From assembly GCA_030847615.1 (NCBI GenBank), contig JAUMIR010000003.1:60373001-60437000 (forward strand): a stretch of 64,000 nt of DNA. Reading direction: 5' to 3'. The notes below the pieces were generated by a model. The model searched no databases, was not told the origin of the DNA, and saw nothing but the letters and a program-made list of their open reading frames with translations. Source of the stretch: Gambelia wislizenii (lineage: Eukaryota > Chordata > Lepidosauria > Squamata > Crotaphytidae). This document shows, piece by piece, positions 46,767-57,588 of this stretch (position 1 is the first letter of the stretch; every line of letters begins with the position of its first letter). The position numbers were made by a program, and so were the translations under genes.

Positions 46767-47839
46767 TTCAACATTCGGGTTCGAGACTCTCGACTTCATC
46801 TCCTACATCGAGACAAACTGTATCTCTCCATCCTGATGTCCAAGCTGTCATTGATGCTGCTCAACAGCCGTCCACTCGAAAATCCTACACTTACAAGTGG
46901 AAAAAGTATGAAGCCTTTTTGGCCTCCAGGAACCGACCCCGGACCAGTTCTCCATTCCAACTGTGCTGGAGTTTCTTCTCCAATTGTCTTCTGCGGGTCT
47001 ATCTCTTTCATCGATCTGGTGCTATCTAGCAGCCATCTATGTCGAGTTCCAGGTGAGGGGTCGTCCATCTCCCTTTGTTGATGCAATGGTGGAGAAGTTT
47101 CTAAAAGGCTTAGCCAACCTACACCCTCTGGTGACTGAACCAACCCTGCCGTGGAGCCTCGAATTGGTTCTTTCACAGCTAGTTCGTCGACCATTTGAAC
47201 CCTTGGCTACCACCAATCTCCGACTTCTATCGTGGAAGACGGTCTTCCTTGTGGCCGTCACTTCGGCACGTCGAGCTGGTGAACTCTGTGCTTTGAGGTC
47301 TGATACTCCTTACACTATTTTCCACAAACATAAAGTGGTCCTCCGTCCCGACATCTCCTTCCTTCCGAAGGTGGTGTCCAGCTTCCATCTGAATCAATCC
47401 ATCACTCTCCCTGCCCTGATGCAGGATCCGCTTGGACGATTTCGAACGCACCCTTCATCTTATGGACATTAGAAGAGCTCTGGCCTTCTACATTCAGCGG
47501 ACTGCGTCCCACAGGAAGTTACCCAAACTGTTTGTGTCTTATGCTGACTCGAAACTGGGAGAGCCCATCTCCTCACAATGACTATCGAAGTGGGTGGCTT
47601 CGACCATTGCTCTCTGCTACGAGCTGGCAAAGAAGCCACTGCCTTCTCGGATTCGAGGACACTGTACGAGAGCTGTCTCCATTTCGACAGCCTTTCTCTC
47701 TGGAGTGCCTCTAGAGGACATTTGCAGAGCTGCAACCTGGTCATCACCTTTGACTTTTATTTCTCACTATAGACTTGACTCTCATTCTAGGAACGAGGCT
47801 GCCTTTGGGAAGGCTGTACTGTTATCTTCTATTCAATAA
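46622..47839 (+). pseudogene. DIRS tyrosine recombinase gene
   Basis: The integrase of DIRS elements, a tyrosine recombinase joining the circular DNA to the target. It overlaps the end of the preceding ORF by about 145 bases in another frame, as in DIRS1. An N-terminal core-binding segment is at about 46830-46935 (VQAVIDAAQQPSTRKSYTYK). After a frameshift (about 46935-46965) the catalytic domain begins, with the first Arg in TSARRAGELCAL. A second frameshift lies near 47425, then DIRRALAFYIQRTAS, a TGA at 47579-47581, RIRGHCTRAVS (HxxR) and FISHYRLD (nucleophile Tyr). It ends with TAA at 47837-47839. All four R-H-R-Y residues remain, so decay is recent. Confidence 0.88.
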
Positions 47840-47993
47840 GTGAGTTTTCATGTTGCCAAGTCATTATTGTTATATTTGCTTTGATACCTTTGCTTAAGAT
47901 TGTGTGTTTAATGTTTTAAACTCTGGTACATGCTTACAGGGTATATTTGGTGTAGGACATACCCGCCTCCAAGAGTGAAGCTTGCCAGTCTAC

Positions 47994-48089
47994 ACCCAGC
48001 TGTGTGATTCACAGAGACCACAAAGAAGATGGACAGGTTGCTTACCTGTAACCATAGATCTTCGAGTGGTCTTCTGTGAATTCACACAG
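47994..48089 (+). repeat. DIRS internal complementary region (ICR)
   Basis: Bases 47994-48030 complement the left end of the element (two differences in 37). Bases 48031-48089 complement the right end exactly by eye. In DIRS replication models this region acts as a splint to align both ends of the cDNA for circle closure. Confidence 0.9.
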
Positions 48090-48161
48090 ACCCGCCCATC
48101 CTCCCCTCTATGTCCTATTACATCATATAAACATGCTTAATGTTCCTGATGCTGCAAATTG

Positions 48162-48376
48162 CAGCGTCATTCAAGGAACTGATGGGATTTTAGGCGGGAA
48201 GCCCTTATAAGGGACCGTTAGGATGGGCGGAGTTACCACCAAAAATGTATCAAAGCACATTCTGCCTAGAGATTCTAGAAGGTTCCAAAGCTCTGCGCAG
48301 GTGCAGGAGTAACCCAGCTGTGTGAATTCACAGAAGACCACTCGAAGATCTATGGTTACAGGTAAGCAACCTGTCC
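48162..48376 (-). repeat. DIRS right inverted terminal repeat
   Basis: Complement of 42101-42288 plus an extra outer segment ending GGTAAGCAACCTGTCC. Downstream the older DIRS recombinase sequence resumes immediately at 48377. Confidence 0.9.
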
Positions 48377-49050
48377 TTCTGTCCAGGTAGAACTTAAGCA
48401 CCCTACGCACAACCAACCTGTGTCATTCTTCTTCCTGTACTGCCTTAGGATCGGGACAAAAAGAAGGAAGAACAATCTCCTGAAATTGATGGGAAACCGA
48501 GTTCACCTTAAGAACAAAAGAAGGCTCTAACCTAAGAAAAACTGAATCCTTATGAAAAACATAACTCTTTACACACTGACAGAGCCTTCAGCTTGGAGAC
48601 CCTGTGAACAGATGTAATAGCAACTAACACCTTCAAGGTAAGAAACTTCAAATCCACCAATCTCAAAGGCTCAAATGGAACCTTCAATGAGGCCCATAAC
48701 ACATGTAGATCCCAAGAAGGGAAACAATGGACTATCCCCAGACGAATCAAGGACACTCCTCTTAAAAAGCTTTTTACATGAAGATGGGAATCAAGTGGCT
48801 TGCCTCATTTCCCATTCAAAATGGGCCCCAAAGCTGACACATGTCACTTGAACATATTAGTACTGAGATCCTTATTCAACTCCATCTGAAGAAAGGCCAA
48901 GATGGAGCCTAGTGATGCAGATTGCAGATGCACCCCTTTATGTCTACACCATCTACAAAAAGCTCTCCAAGTGGATTCATACAGATGCTTAGTAGATGGC
49001 CTCTTAGCCGACAGAATGGTCTGAATGACATCATCATACCCTTCAGCCAC
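48377..49050 (-). pseudogene. Older DIRS tyrosine recombinase, N-terminal and middle part
   Basis: Minus-strand peptides: VIQTILSAKRPSTKHLYESTW and FCRWCRHKGVHL (49030-48940), then PFEPLRLVDLKFLTLKVLV and TSVHRVSKLKALS (48690-48580), and RRVLKFYLDR just before 48377. These parallel the younger element's recombinase in order. The protein is interrupted at this point by the younger DIRS and resumes at 42100. Several stops are present besides. Confidence 0.75.
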
Positions 49051-49359
49051 TAACCTTTCCAGGTCAACCTCCAGGCACGTAATTGTAACCAGCCTCGATC
49101 AGGATGCAGAAAAGTTCTTTTGATGTAGAAGACCTGGCCAATCTGGTAAAGCCCAACCCTCCTGAATCTGCAAGTTGACTGTATCTGAAAACCACAGCCA
49201 CCAAGGCTATTGGGGCACTATCAGAATCACCTCTGCTTTCTCCATTCTTATTTTCCTCAACACCCTGGTTAGCAGTGTAACTGGAGGAAAGGCATAACAA
49301 AACACCCCTGGCCAAGTTATCATTAGAGCATCGAAATCTAATTCCCCCTCCATCCAAAA

Positions 49360-49553
49360 CCTCAATTTGAATCAAAGAGCTGTTCAGAAATGGAATACAC
49401 TGCCTCGGAGTGTGGTGGAGTCTCTTTCTTTGGAGGTTTTTAAACAGAGGCTGGATGGCCATCTGTTGGGAGTGTTTTGATTGTGTATTTCTGAATGGCA
49501 GGGGGTCGGACTGGATGGTCCTTGTGGTCTCTTCCAAGTCTATGATTCTAAGG
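49360..49553 (+). mobile_element. CR1 3' fragment inside the older DIRS
   Basis: Plus-strand 3' end: 'agagctgttcagaaatgg', 'ctgcctcggagtgtgg', 'ggatggccatctgttggg', ending 'tctatgattcta'. It interrupts the minus-strand DIRS between RNase H and recombinase. It is 5'-truncated to about 190 bp. Confidence 0.85.
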
Positions 49554-49799
49554 AAGCTTGTGAGAGATCCATCCATGGGGTGCCAAAACTTTTGACCACT
49601 CTTTGAAAGACCAGTAAATTCAGAGCTCACTCTCCCTGGTCCAGACTCTTCCTGATCAACCAATCATCCTCTGATTTCAACTATCACTAGAAATACTCCC
49701 CTCGCAATGACTGAAGGTGAGACTTCCCCAACAAGAGGGATGCCTCTGTCATTAGGGACCAAGAATGAATCCTTCTTGTTTGTTCATCCAGACATGATA

Positions 49800-50860
49800 A
49801 CCCTGAAATTAAGATTGTAGATTGAGGATGCCAGACTCACCACCACTGTGTATCCTCTTGCTGGGAGACCACAGACCCTTTGCCAGCTGATGACTGCAGT
49901 GCATCCCCCCTCCCAATCCTTGAAGACTGGCTATGGCAGTGATCACCCCGTGGCTCTTGGATAGAGAAAACCTCACTGCTGGGGGAAGGGAAATGCCTCT
50001 CAGCAATCTCATCCTGAAAGGGTAGACGGAACTACTGGAACTCCTTCAGATGGAACCTGGCCCAAGGGATTGAATCTATGCATGCCACTATCAACCCCAG
50101 CAACTTGGCCAACATCAACCATTCTGAACTTGACTGGTTCAACACTATCCTGATAAGAGACTGCAGTTTTTCCCTCCTATCACTGTGCAGGGCTGTGTCT
50201 ATGATGGGTCCCAAATGCTGGAGTCTCTGGATCCAAATGGTTCTTTTCTCTGTTGATAACAACCCTATGAAACTCCAGACAATCCATGATGGCCCGCACA
50301 CTCTCCCTGCCCTTCTTCAGGGAGGGTGAGTGGACCAGCAGGTCACCCAGATATGGGTAGACCCCCCACACTCAGATGTGCCAAGGCTACCAACAACTTC
50401 ATAAACATCCAAGGGGATGCTGACAGACTGAATGGAAGGTCTCTGTATTGGTAATGGTCTTCCAGGTAGGCAAATATGAGGGTCTTTCTCTGTGTAGGAT
50501 GCACTGGGATGTGCAAGGATGTCCCCTGGAGATCAATCCCCCTCCTGAACCCCTGCCAAGATATTGCTGAGGTTCTCCATGAGGAATCTGTTTCATTACA
50601 AACCCACTGACCCTACAAAGGTTCAGAATAGGTCTCTAGTCCTTGTTTTTCTTTGGGACCAAGAATAGCACTGAGTAGGACCATGGAAATCTCTGTTGCT
50701 GAGGCACCAGCTCTGTAACCCCTATTTGAACTAAGTGGTCTATAGCTTGCAGCATTTGTTGGTGCCTCTCCAGAGACCTTGCCATGGGAGACTGAACAAA
50801 GAAATCTGGGAGATTAAATGAAATCTATCATGTATCCTGCACCCACAGTCCTGCATACCC
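49800..50860 (-). pseudogene. Older DIRS reverse transcriptase and RNase H remnants
   Basis: Minus-strand pieces in DIRS order: LVQIGVTELVPQQQ and VLFLVPKKNKD (about 50740-50640), then MKQIPHGEPQQY. A YLGDLLVHSPSL block (50355-50300) is the RT catalytic box with YLDD changed to YLGD. LGPIIDTALHSDRREKL and LGLIVACIDSIPWARFHL (50220-50040) follow, then ITAIASLQGLGGGMHC and AKGLWSP (about 49960-49860) from RNase H, where the first Asp is lost. Frames change between blocks. It is inactive. Confidence 0.7.
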
Positions 50861-51269
50861 GAGCATCAGGAGGCATCTGCTCCCAGCAATGGGCAAAGTG
50901 CTAGTGGTGTGCCCCCACTGGGAGTTGTCCCAAATCAGAAGGACTGGTTTGATCCCCTACTCTGTTTGCTGGTGGAGATTGATCTTCTGATAAATCATGA
51001 AGACTACTGCTGTCTGTCTTGTGGTCTGCGGGAATTCCAATTAGAACTGAAAGATCTGAACTCCCATTGTCTGAACTAAGACCTGTAGGGATGAATAGAC
51101 TGAGTCCCAGACTAAAATGACTTATTTTCCTTTCTCTCTGACAATAATGGAGGATTACCTCCCCACACTGTAGGAAAAGGAACTCACAACAGTCTGTCCC
51201 TGTGTTTTGATTGCATTTTGTGATGTCTGTCTGTGTGCTGCAAAGGGGTCAGTAACAGCATTTGGGGCT

Positions 51270-53910
51270 TACATAATAATATAACAGGCTTATACTGAGC
51301 CAGAGTGTTGGTCCATCAAACCCACTAGTGTCAACTGTGACTGGGAATGACTCTTCAAGGACTCAGGCAAGACTTTCCTATCACTACCCTGGTATTCCCT
51401 AGTGGCTTCCTATCTATGGTGCTTGTAGGAATGACAACTAACACTATCTGGAAAATATCTTTACCCAAGAGTTGGGACAAACTGCAAGCTTCATGTGGTC
51501 CCTTGATCCCACTTTTGTGGCCCCTGAAGCCCCCTAACCCTAACTGTAAAATATCTTTACTCAAGAGTTGGAACAAACTGCTTCATGTGGTCCCTTGATC
51601 CCACTTTTGAGGCCCCTGAAGCCCCCTTACCCCAATTTTTTATGGCACAATTTCAGGCCATTTTTGCACCAAAATCACACCTAGAGCCCCTAAAATGTGT
51701 GGAAATGCACAAATACCCCCCATCCCACCCCTACAAGCACCCCAGAACCCCATAGCAAATACCTCCATTTTCCTCCAATGTCCCTCTCAAAGTGTGTCAG
51801 AAGGTGATGGCAAGTCACTTCCTACTGCCAATTTGAGAGGGACTAGCAGAGGAAAAGGGAGGCATTTGGGCATGATGTATGTGTGAGGGAGTGGCCTGCA
51901 GGAAGTCCTGGTGGGAATTGGCTCCTGGTCCTCATACAGTTGCCCATTCCTTCTGCACCTGCTAGGGCTTCCTTAATGGGTGGCTGACAGCAGTCACAGC
52001 TCCCTAAACAGATATGTGGAGATCCAGTGAACCCACACACAATCCAGGTCAAGCTCTCCCAGTTCCTTCTTGGAATATAGAGAGGACATGGCAAATCATG
52101 CACAAGATGGCCAAGAAACACAGGTTTGGTGCAGGGTACCTGGTGTTGCTACCTCTACTGGCTTTTCTCCTGGTGATGAACAAGGTATTCTTGTCAGGGG
52201 ATCATAGGACACACAATCCCCAGCAGAAGCCCAAAAACTGTCTCAGTAGACTCAGTACCAACCCGCTCCCAAGAATACTCACACACTAAGTGTTTGATGT
52301 CCAAATAAGCAGGAGGCACTTTTATCTTCAAACTTGAACAGTTGCACTATATACAAATATTTACAATTCAGGGAGAAACTGCTTCACCAGGCCTCAGCAT
52401 TCACAGGAAGAAGAGAAGTGAGTTCTGCTCTGAGCCCTCCCATATATACAGTCACAGGGCATTGGCTTACTCAATCACATGATCTTACACAGCAATAAAA
52501 ACCCTCCTTCTGTAGCTAAGGGAGACTAGGCAGTTCATGGAGTCAGCCATTTTGACTAGGCATGACTCTGCAGTTTGTCTGGCCATTTTATAATGAAGTT
52601 AAGTTTCTAACTCCTGACAATTTTCACTCTGAAACAACGCGCAAGAACACTCCTCTCTTTGCATTAAATATATGTATAAGGATAAAGGGTATTGTGAGGG
52701 CTTTGCAAGCCAATTGAACACATAATTGCATCAAGCACGATGTTACCACTGTATGTGTGCATGCATGCACATGCATGTATGCAATGTGCATGTGTGTGCA
52801 ACAACACAGTCTCACAATAAAAAACAAAGTACACAACAAATTGCCTACAGAGGTGAGAATGGGAATTCTTTAAAGTAAACTTTAATGGCTCCTTTTGCAA
52901 CCATACCTCTATAGTATACACTTTTTTATACATTTTCTTAATAGAGTATCATCCAGTTACTTTGCCAAGGAAAGGTTCTGTGACTTTGGTAGATTGACAT
53001 TGAGGTAGATTTAGCATCCTTGGGAATACATATATGACTGTGTTCAGAGCCAACAAGTCTAGAATCTTGACTATAGATTGCTGGAGGTCATTACCTGAAT
53101 TCCTACCCCAGGTGGTCCTACCAAATGAAGGAAGGTAGATAGCTACAAGATAAGAGGGACTTTTCAATGGTGGTGACTTGCCTGTTGAATGCTACCATCA
53201 GAAAGATTTGTCTGGCACCTCTTTTCAGCACTAGGTAGACTTTTAAGAAATCCTCTCGAGCTTTAAGAACTCTTTTTGAGTGCTTTTAGATCTTATGTCT
53301 TTTACTTTGTTGCTGGTTCTACTTTTTTGTGCTGAAGTATTTTGGCTCTTTGCTCTAGCTTTATCTTTTATTATGAGACAGTTCTAGTGTTTGATTCTTT
53401 GCATTTTATGCCTATTAATGTACTGTACACTACCCAGTTGGACAGATACTGTGCTGCCTAAAAGTGGAATAGATAATGTGTGGGCTAAATAAAAACCTTT
53501 TTTAGTAAGTGAGGGTTGTGAAATACAGTAGGAGGTTTCTAAACTTATGATGTTCTCCCAGAATGATTCTATGTATTCAAGCCATTGATTGCTTTCTTTT
53601 GACTTGGTAGTTATAAAAACTTGATCAGACTAGGCCTTTGCCTTGCTATTTCTGTTGAGATGCTTACTGTGTTCATTAGTATTTTCTGGCTTGATCCCCT
53701 TGGCTCATGCCCACATGGAACTTGGGGGTATTCTAGGGTGTCTATGACCTAGCAATGTAACACACATTATGACAGATATAACACTGCTGCAGGAAGGAAA
53801 TGTGTAAGAATAGAGGGTATACTGATGAAATCATGCACTTCATGGACTAGAGATACCTTCCACCTATATCCAATGCACCGTTATACACTTTTTTAAAAAA
53901 ATATACAACT
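51270..53910. other. ST6GAL1-like intron, one tandem duplication
   Basis: Two copies of a unit of about 80-90 bp with a 96-base period start at 51452 and 51548 (each 'aaaatatctttac', then 'tcatgtggtcccttgatccc' and 'gcccctgaagccccct'). A purine-pyrimidine alternating stretch built of tgca, catg and tgtg words lies at 52750-52801. Nothing else was recognised. Confidence 0.55.
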
Positions 53911-53913
53911 TAC

Positions 53914-54015
53914 CTGTTGAATATTTGAGTGATAAGGTGCTGGATCCCACACAATTAAAGTTCCAAAGTTATAATGTGGATCTGTAAGAAACTTCTGTTC
54001 TTCAACAGTAATAAG
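53914..54015 (-). CDS. ST6GAL1: ST6GAL1-like sialyltransferase, internal coding exon
   Basis: 102-bp exon, 34 codons, phase 0 at both ends. The acceptor CCCAG lies just upstream (54020-54016). The donor is GTAAGT at 53913-53908. The peptide starts [18 protein letters not shown] and continues [16 protein letters not shown], equal in position and near-equal in length to the mammalian ST6GAL1 exon between sialylmotif L and the WYQNPDYNF exon. The motif L exon was not found between here and 64000, so the preceding intron is at least about 10 kb. Confidence 0.85.
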
Positions 54016-54019
54016 CTGG

Positions 54020-55340
54020 GAATGATTTTTAAAAAAGGTGGTTATTAAATGCATTCTGCCCCATTTGAAAACCACAGAGGCATGGTTTTACAATTCAACT
54101 ATCATGGATAACTACAGGCCCTGTTTCAGGAGAATTATACCTTTTTAGCTGAGGGGTTGAGAAAATGGGTAATGCACTCTAAGAGAAATAGCCCATTTAA
54201 GTGGAAGTGATGGGTGAATATAATTGCTCCAAATCTAGGCAGATCTAGTCAGGGAGAACAGATTAGATAAACTGATCTAGTCACATATTATATGAAGTTA
54301 TTCTGAAATTAAGCTGGATAACCTAAGGCAGAGTAATTAACAATAATTTTAATAATATATTATCTTCCTCAAGCATAGCCATTAGTCCAGATCCAACATG
54401 CATTACACTGAGAGAGACAGAGGTGCACATGCAGTGTACCTCCACACATTGGCTGTACTTAAGAACTTTGCATGTTCAGCATGAAGATCCAAACGGGGCT
54501 TGGAAGTGAATTTGGCTGAACATGCTTAGAAGCTTCTCTGTAGTCAAGAATGTCTGCGTGTACACTCACGTTCCGCCTCATTTTAAATGCCCATGCATTT
54601 GCCTGAGTGCTTGCATAGAGTTAGAAAGTATTTATATATGGATGTTTGTATGTGGTGGAGGGTAGAGGGAGAGGAAGACTGAGAGAGAAAGATAATGCAT
54701 AAATACACACACACATGCTGGATAGACAGACAGACTTAAATACTATTCAGGGATTTTGAAAGTACTGGAAATAAACACATGAGGAGGGGAACACATCATA
54801 CTGCCTTCCATTACCACTCCCCTCCTGTAGCGAGAGCAACCTTCTGAATGAATCTCTAAAACAGCAGATGTGCCCCTTATATTGCAAAGATCTTCCCATA
54901 TATATACTTTTTGAGAGGGCTAGTTGTTTTCCCTAGATTTTCTGGCATTTACAGTGGATGACATAAATGACAAAGCTGTCACATGGTCTAACAAATGGCG
55001 TATCTTTATGAATCTGGTGGTTTGTTCTATGTAGTCTACAAATATCTTACACCATTTTACTATTTGTAACAGCAGCTTTGTAATTTATGCCACCTAGTGC
55101 AAAAGTCAGAACATCTATGTGGGGGGAAAGCAACTAGCCCTCTCAAAAAGCATAAAGGGAAAAATCTTTGCAATCAAAGAAGCAGTAGATCAGCCATTCC
55201 TTTAGTGAGTCATACTGTGGAACAAAATCACTTTGCAGCTGACCTCAAATTCTGTGCATTAGAGAAAATGCAAATTTCAGCACCTTAATAAAAAGAGAAA
55301 TATTTTTAAAAGTAAATAAATTTAAAATATTTAAAATTTA
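54020..55340. other. ST6GAL1-like intron, no feature seen
   Basis: AT-rich intron sequence with short CA and GATA-type tracts near 54700. No coding signal. Confidence 0.5.
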
Positions 55341-56274
55341 AAATTCAACATCTTTATCAATGACTTGGATGAGGGAATTAGGGGCATACTTATCATATTA
55401 GCAGATGACACCAAATTAGGAGGAGTACCTAGAGGACAGGATAAAAATTCAAAATGACCTGGATAGACTGGAGAGCTGGGCCAAAGCTAACAAAATGAAA
55501 TTCAATACGGAGAAATGTAAGGTACTGCACTTAGGGCGAAAAAATGAAATGCATAGATATAGGATGGGGGAGACCTGGCTGAATGATACTACATGCGAAA
55601 GGGATCTAGGAGTCCTAGTAGACCACAAGTTGAACATGAGTCAACAGTGTGATGCGGCAGCTAAAAAGGCCAATGCGATTTTGGGCTGCATCAATAGAAG
55701 TATAGTGTCCAGATCAAGGGAAGTAATAGTGCCGCTCTATTCTGCCTTGGTCAGACCTCACCTAGAATTCTGTGTCCAGTTCTGGGCACCACAATTAAAA
55801 AAGGATATGGACAAATTGGAGTGTGTCCAAAGAAGGGCGACTAAAATGGTGAAAGGTCTGGAAACCATGCCTTATGAGGAGAGACTTAGGGAGCTGGGTA
55901 TGTTTAGCCTGGAAAAAAGACGGTTAAGAGGCGATATGATAGCCCTGTTTAAGTATTTGAAGGGGTGTCACATTGAGGATGGAGCAGACTTGTTTTCTGC
56001 TGCTCCAGAGACTGGAACATGGAACAATGGATGCAAGCTCCAGGAACAGAGATTCCACCTCAACATTAGGAGGAACTTTTTGACAGTCAGAGCTGTTCGG
56101 CAGTGGAACACACTCCCTCAGAGCGTGGTGGGGTCTCCTTCCTTGGAGATCTTTAAACAGAGGATGGATGGCCATCTTTCAGGGATGCTTTGATCGTGAT
56201 TTCCTGCGTGGCAGGGGGTTGGACTGGATGGCCTTCATGGTCTCTTCCAACTCTGCAATTCTATGATTCTATGA
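55341..56274 (+). mobile_element. CR1 LINE 3' half, well preserved
   Basis: It begins inside the RT (FINDLDEG, then LADDTKLGG) and runs to a canonical 3' end 'gcaattctatgattctatga'. The 232-codon frame (55495-56193) is intact. It is 5'-truncated. A 14-base AT-rich match occurs on both sides (55298-55311 and about 56276-56289), a possible target duplication. Confidence 0.88.
55495..56193 (+). pseudogene. CR1 ORF2 C-terminal part, open
   Basis: Intact C-terminal 232 codons of CR1 ORF2: KFNTEKCKVLHLGRKNEMHR, ERDLGVLVDHKLNMSQQC, ALVRPHLEFCVQFWAPQ, QRRATKMVKGLE, FHLNIRRNFLTVRAVRQWN and SPSLEIFKQRMDGHLSGML. It lacks the endonuclease and most RT blocks because of 5' truncation, so it is not functional. 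A single frameshift lies upstream, between the LADDTK box (about 55405) and 55495. Similarity to the fragments at 40897 and 61398 indicates one young family. Confidence 0.85.
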
Positions 56275-56279
56275 AAATA

Positions 56280-57585
56280 TTTTTAAAACTCTAGGCTTTA
56301 ATGGAGAGGCAGAATTTCTCCCATTCATATAAAATAAGGGAATTTTCAGAAAGTCTCTTCAGTCCAGTCATGTCCACAGTGCTCTTGAACTTCATCCGTT
56401 CATTCCAACATCTACTCATAAAATAAAATCTCAATCTTGCATTCATGTGAGTAAATGAAACTGGAGTTCTTTTGATCAGATTTTTTTTTCAATTCAGCAA
56501 AGTTCTGCTATAAGTACGTAGAGATTATATGTAGCATACAAGTATTAAAAATGAATTTATGTTTTGCAGTGTTCACACGTACATATTTACTGTACCTTAC
56601 CTTCTTTTTACAGCCCTCTGGAGAAGGCCTTAAAACATATATAGGCCAAAACATACCACATTTATTTGTAATTAAACATCACCTTTCAGATGTGTCTCCC
56701 TTATTTCATGGGTGAAGATCTAAACAAGCACAAGTTTTGATGTTACAAGACTTAATTGCAGATGAAGGGAGAGGTCTGTTAAGACATCATCAGCCTTAGT
56801 TTTGCATTTCCTGACTTTGTGACACTGGAGCCAACATGAGATGAGCTTAAAAGCAATATTAAACCAGGAGGCTTTTTCATCATTGAGTAATAGTACTGAG
56901 CATGCAATGTTCAGTGGCAGGACTCTGTAGACATGAAAACAGAAGGTAGCAAAGATGGTGGGAATTGTCATGCTAGAACAGATTAATGGCTATCTATCTC
57001 AGGGCTGAACTGAATGTTACATTTCAGAGAAGCCATCTGGGTATTTCAGAGAAACGGGGAATGCAGAACTACAACTAAGTCAACACTTCTGTAAATGGCC
57101 CTTCTTTGTAAAAGTCAGAGCCCTCTCTGAACCTAGGAAACAAAATACTGAGCAGTCAGAACAGAGATAAATATAGTCTAGAAAGGTTATACATAAAGAC
57201 ATATGTAACATTTTCAAAGAATTGGGTTCAATAGGGAAGTGCTCTCATTGTTTTTAAGGCTCTTTACCTTACCACCATTCAGTTTTCAAACTGGCTGACT
57301 GTAACTGGCAAACTTCAAAGTGGTTTTGCACAAGGGAAAAAATCAGATTTAAGAAAGCTATAGTAACATTTCCAGCTCAAAAATGAATGTATCTATTTGC
57401 AGGAGTATCAGAAATAATGGAATAGCTCCATATACAATAAAATTGAATCTGGAACTGAATGTGTCAGTAATAGCTTCATTTAGTCTGTGCCACCCTTTGA
57501 GTGAACCAACATTCAATGAAATATATTTAAATTGTGAAGAGGAAAAGGGAAAGAATCCCACTGTGACATCTACTGTAATGTTATA
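56280..57585. other. ST6GAL1-like intron, no feature seen
   Basis: AT-rich sequence. The short open frames have no motif. Confidence 0.5.
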
Positions 57586-57588
57586 TCT

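Larger units (their letters stand above)
42101..48376 (+). mobile_element. DIRS-type tyrosine-recombinase retrotransposon, structurally complete
   Basis: A 6,276-bp element with left ITR (42101-42288), gag-like ORF (42566-44853), RT-RNase H-methylase-like ORF (about 44942-46766), overlapping tyrosine recombinase ORF (46622-47839), internal complementary region (47994-48089) and right ITR (48162-48376). The internal complementary region carries the complements of both outer ends side by side, with the junction at 48030/48031, which fixes the ends at 42101 and 48376. DIRS elements replicate through a circular DNA and integrate by recombinase without target duplication. None is present here. The order of domains is that of DIRS1-like elements. 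All ORFs carry stops or frameshifts, so this copy cannot move itself. Confidence 0.92.
41603..51260 (-). mobile_element. Older DIRS element, split by a younger DIRS and a CR1
   Basis: Minus-strand DIRS-type element of a family distinct from the younger one. RT pieces lie at about 50810-50180, RNase H at about 50012-49800, and tyrosine recombinase N-terminus and middle at 49050-48377, with its C-terminus resuming at 42100-41750. The younger DIRS (42101-48376) and a CR1 fragment (49360-49553) are insertions. Near the right end (41596-41621 against 41644-41672) an inverted repeat of about 26 bp may be part of its terminal or internal complementary region. A directly similar segment lies near 51150-51200, suggesting the left end. 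No gag was recognised, so it may be internally deleted. The outer limits are approximate. Confidence 0.7.

Noticed and set aside
42901..47839. Large ORFs taken as a host gene cluster
   Set aside because: RT, RNase H and tyrosine recombinase motifs between inverted terminal repeats identify a retrotransposon.
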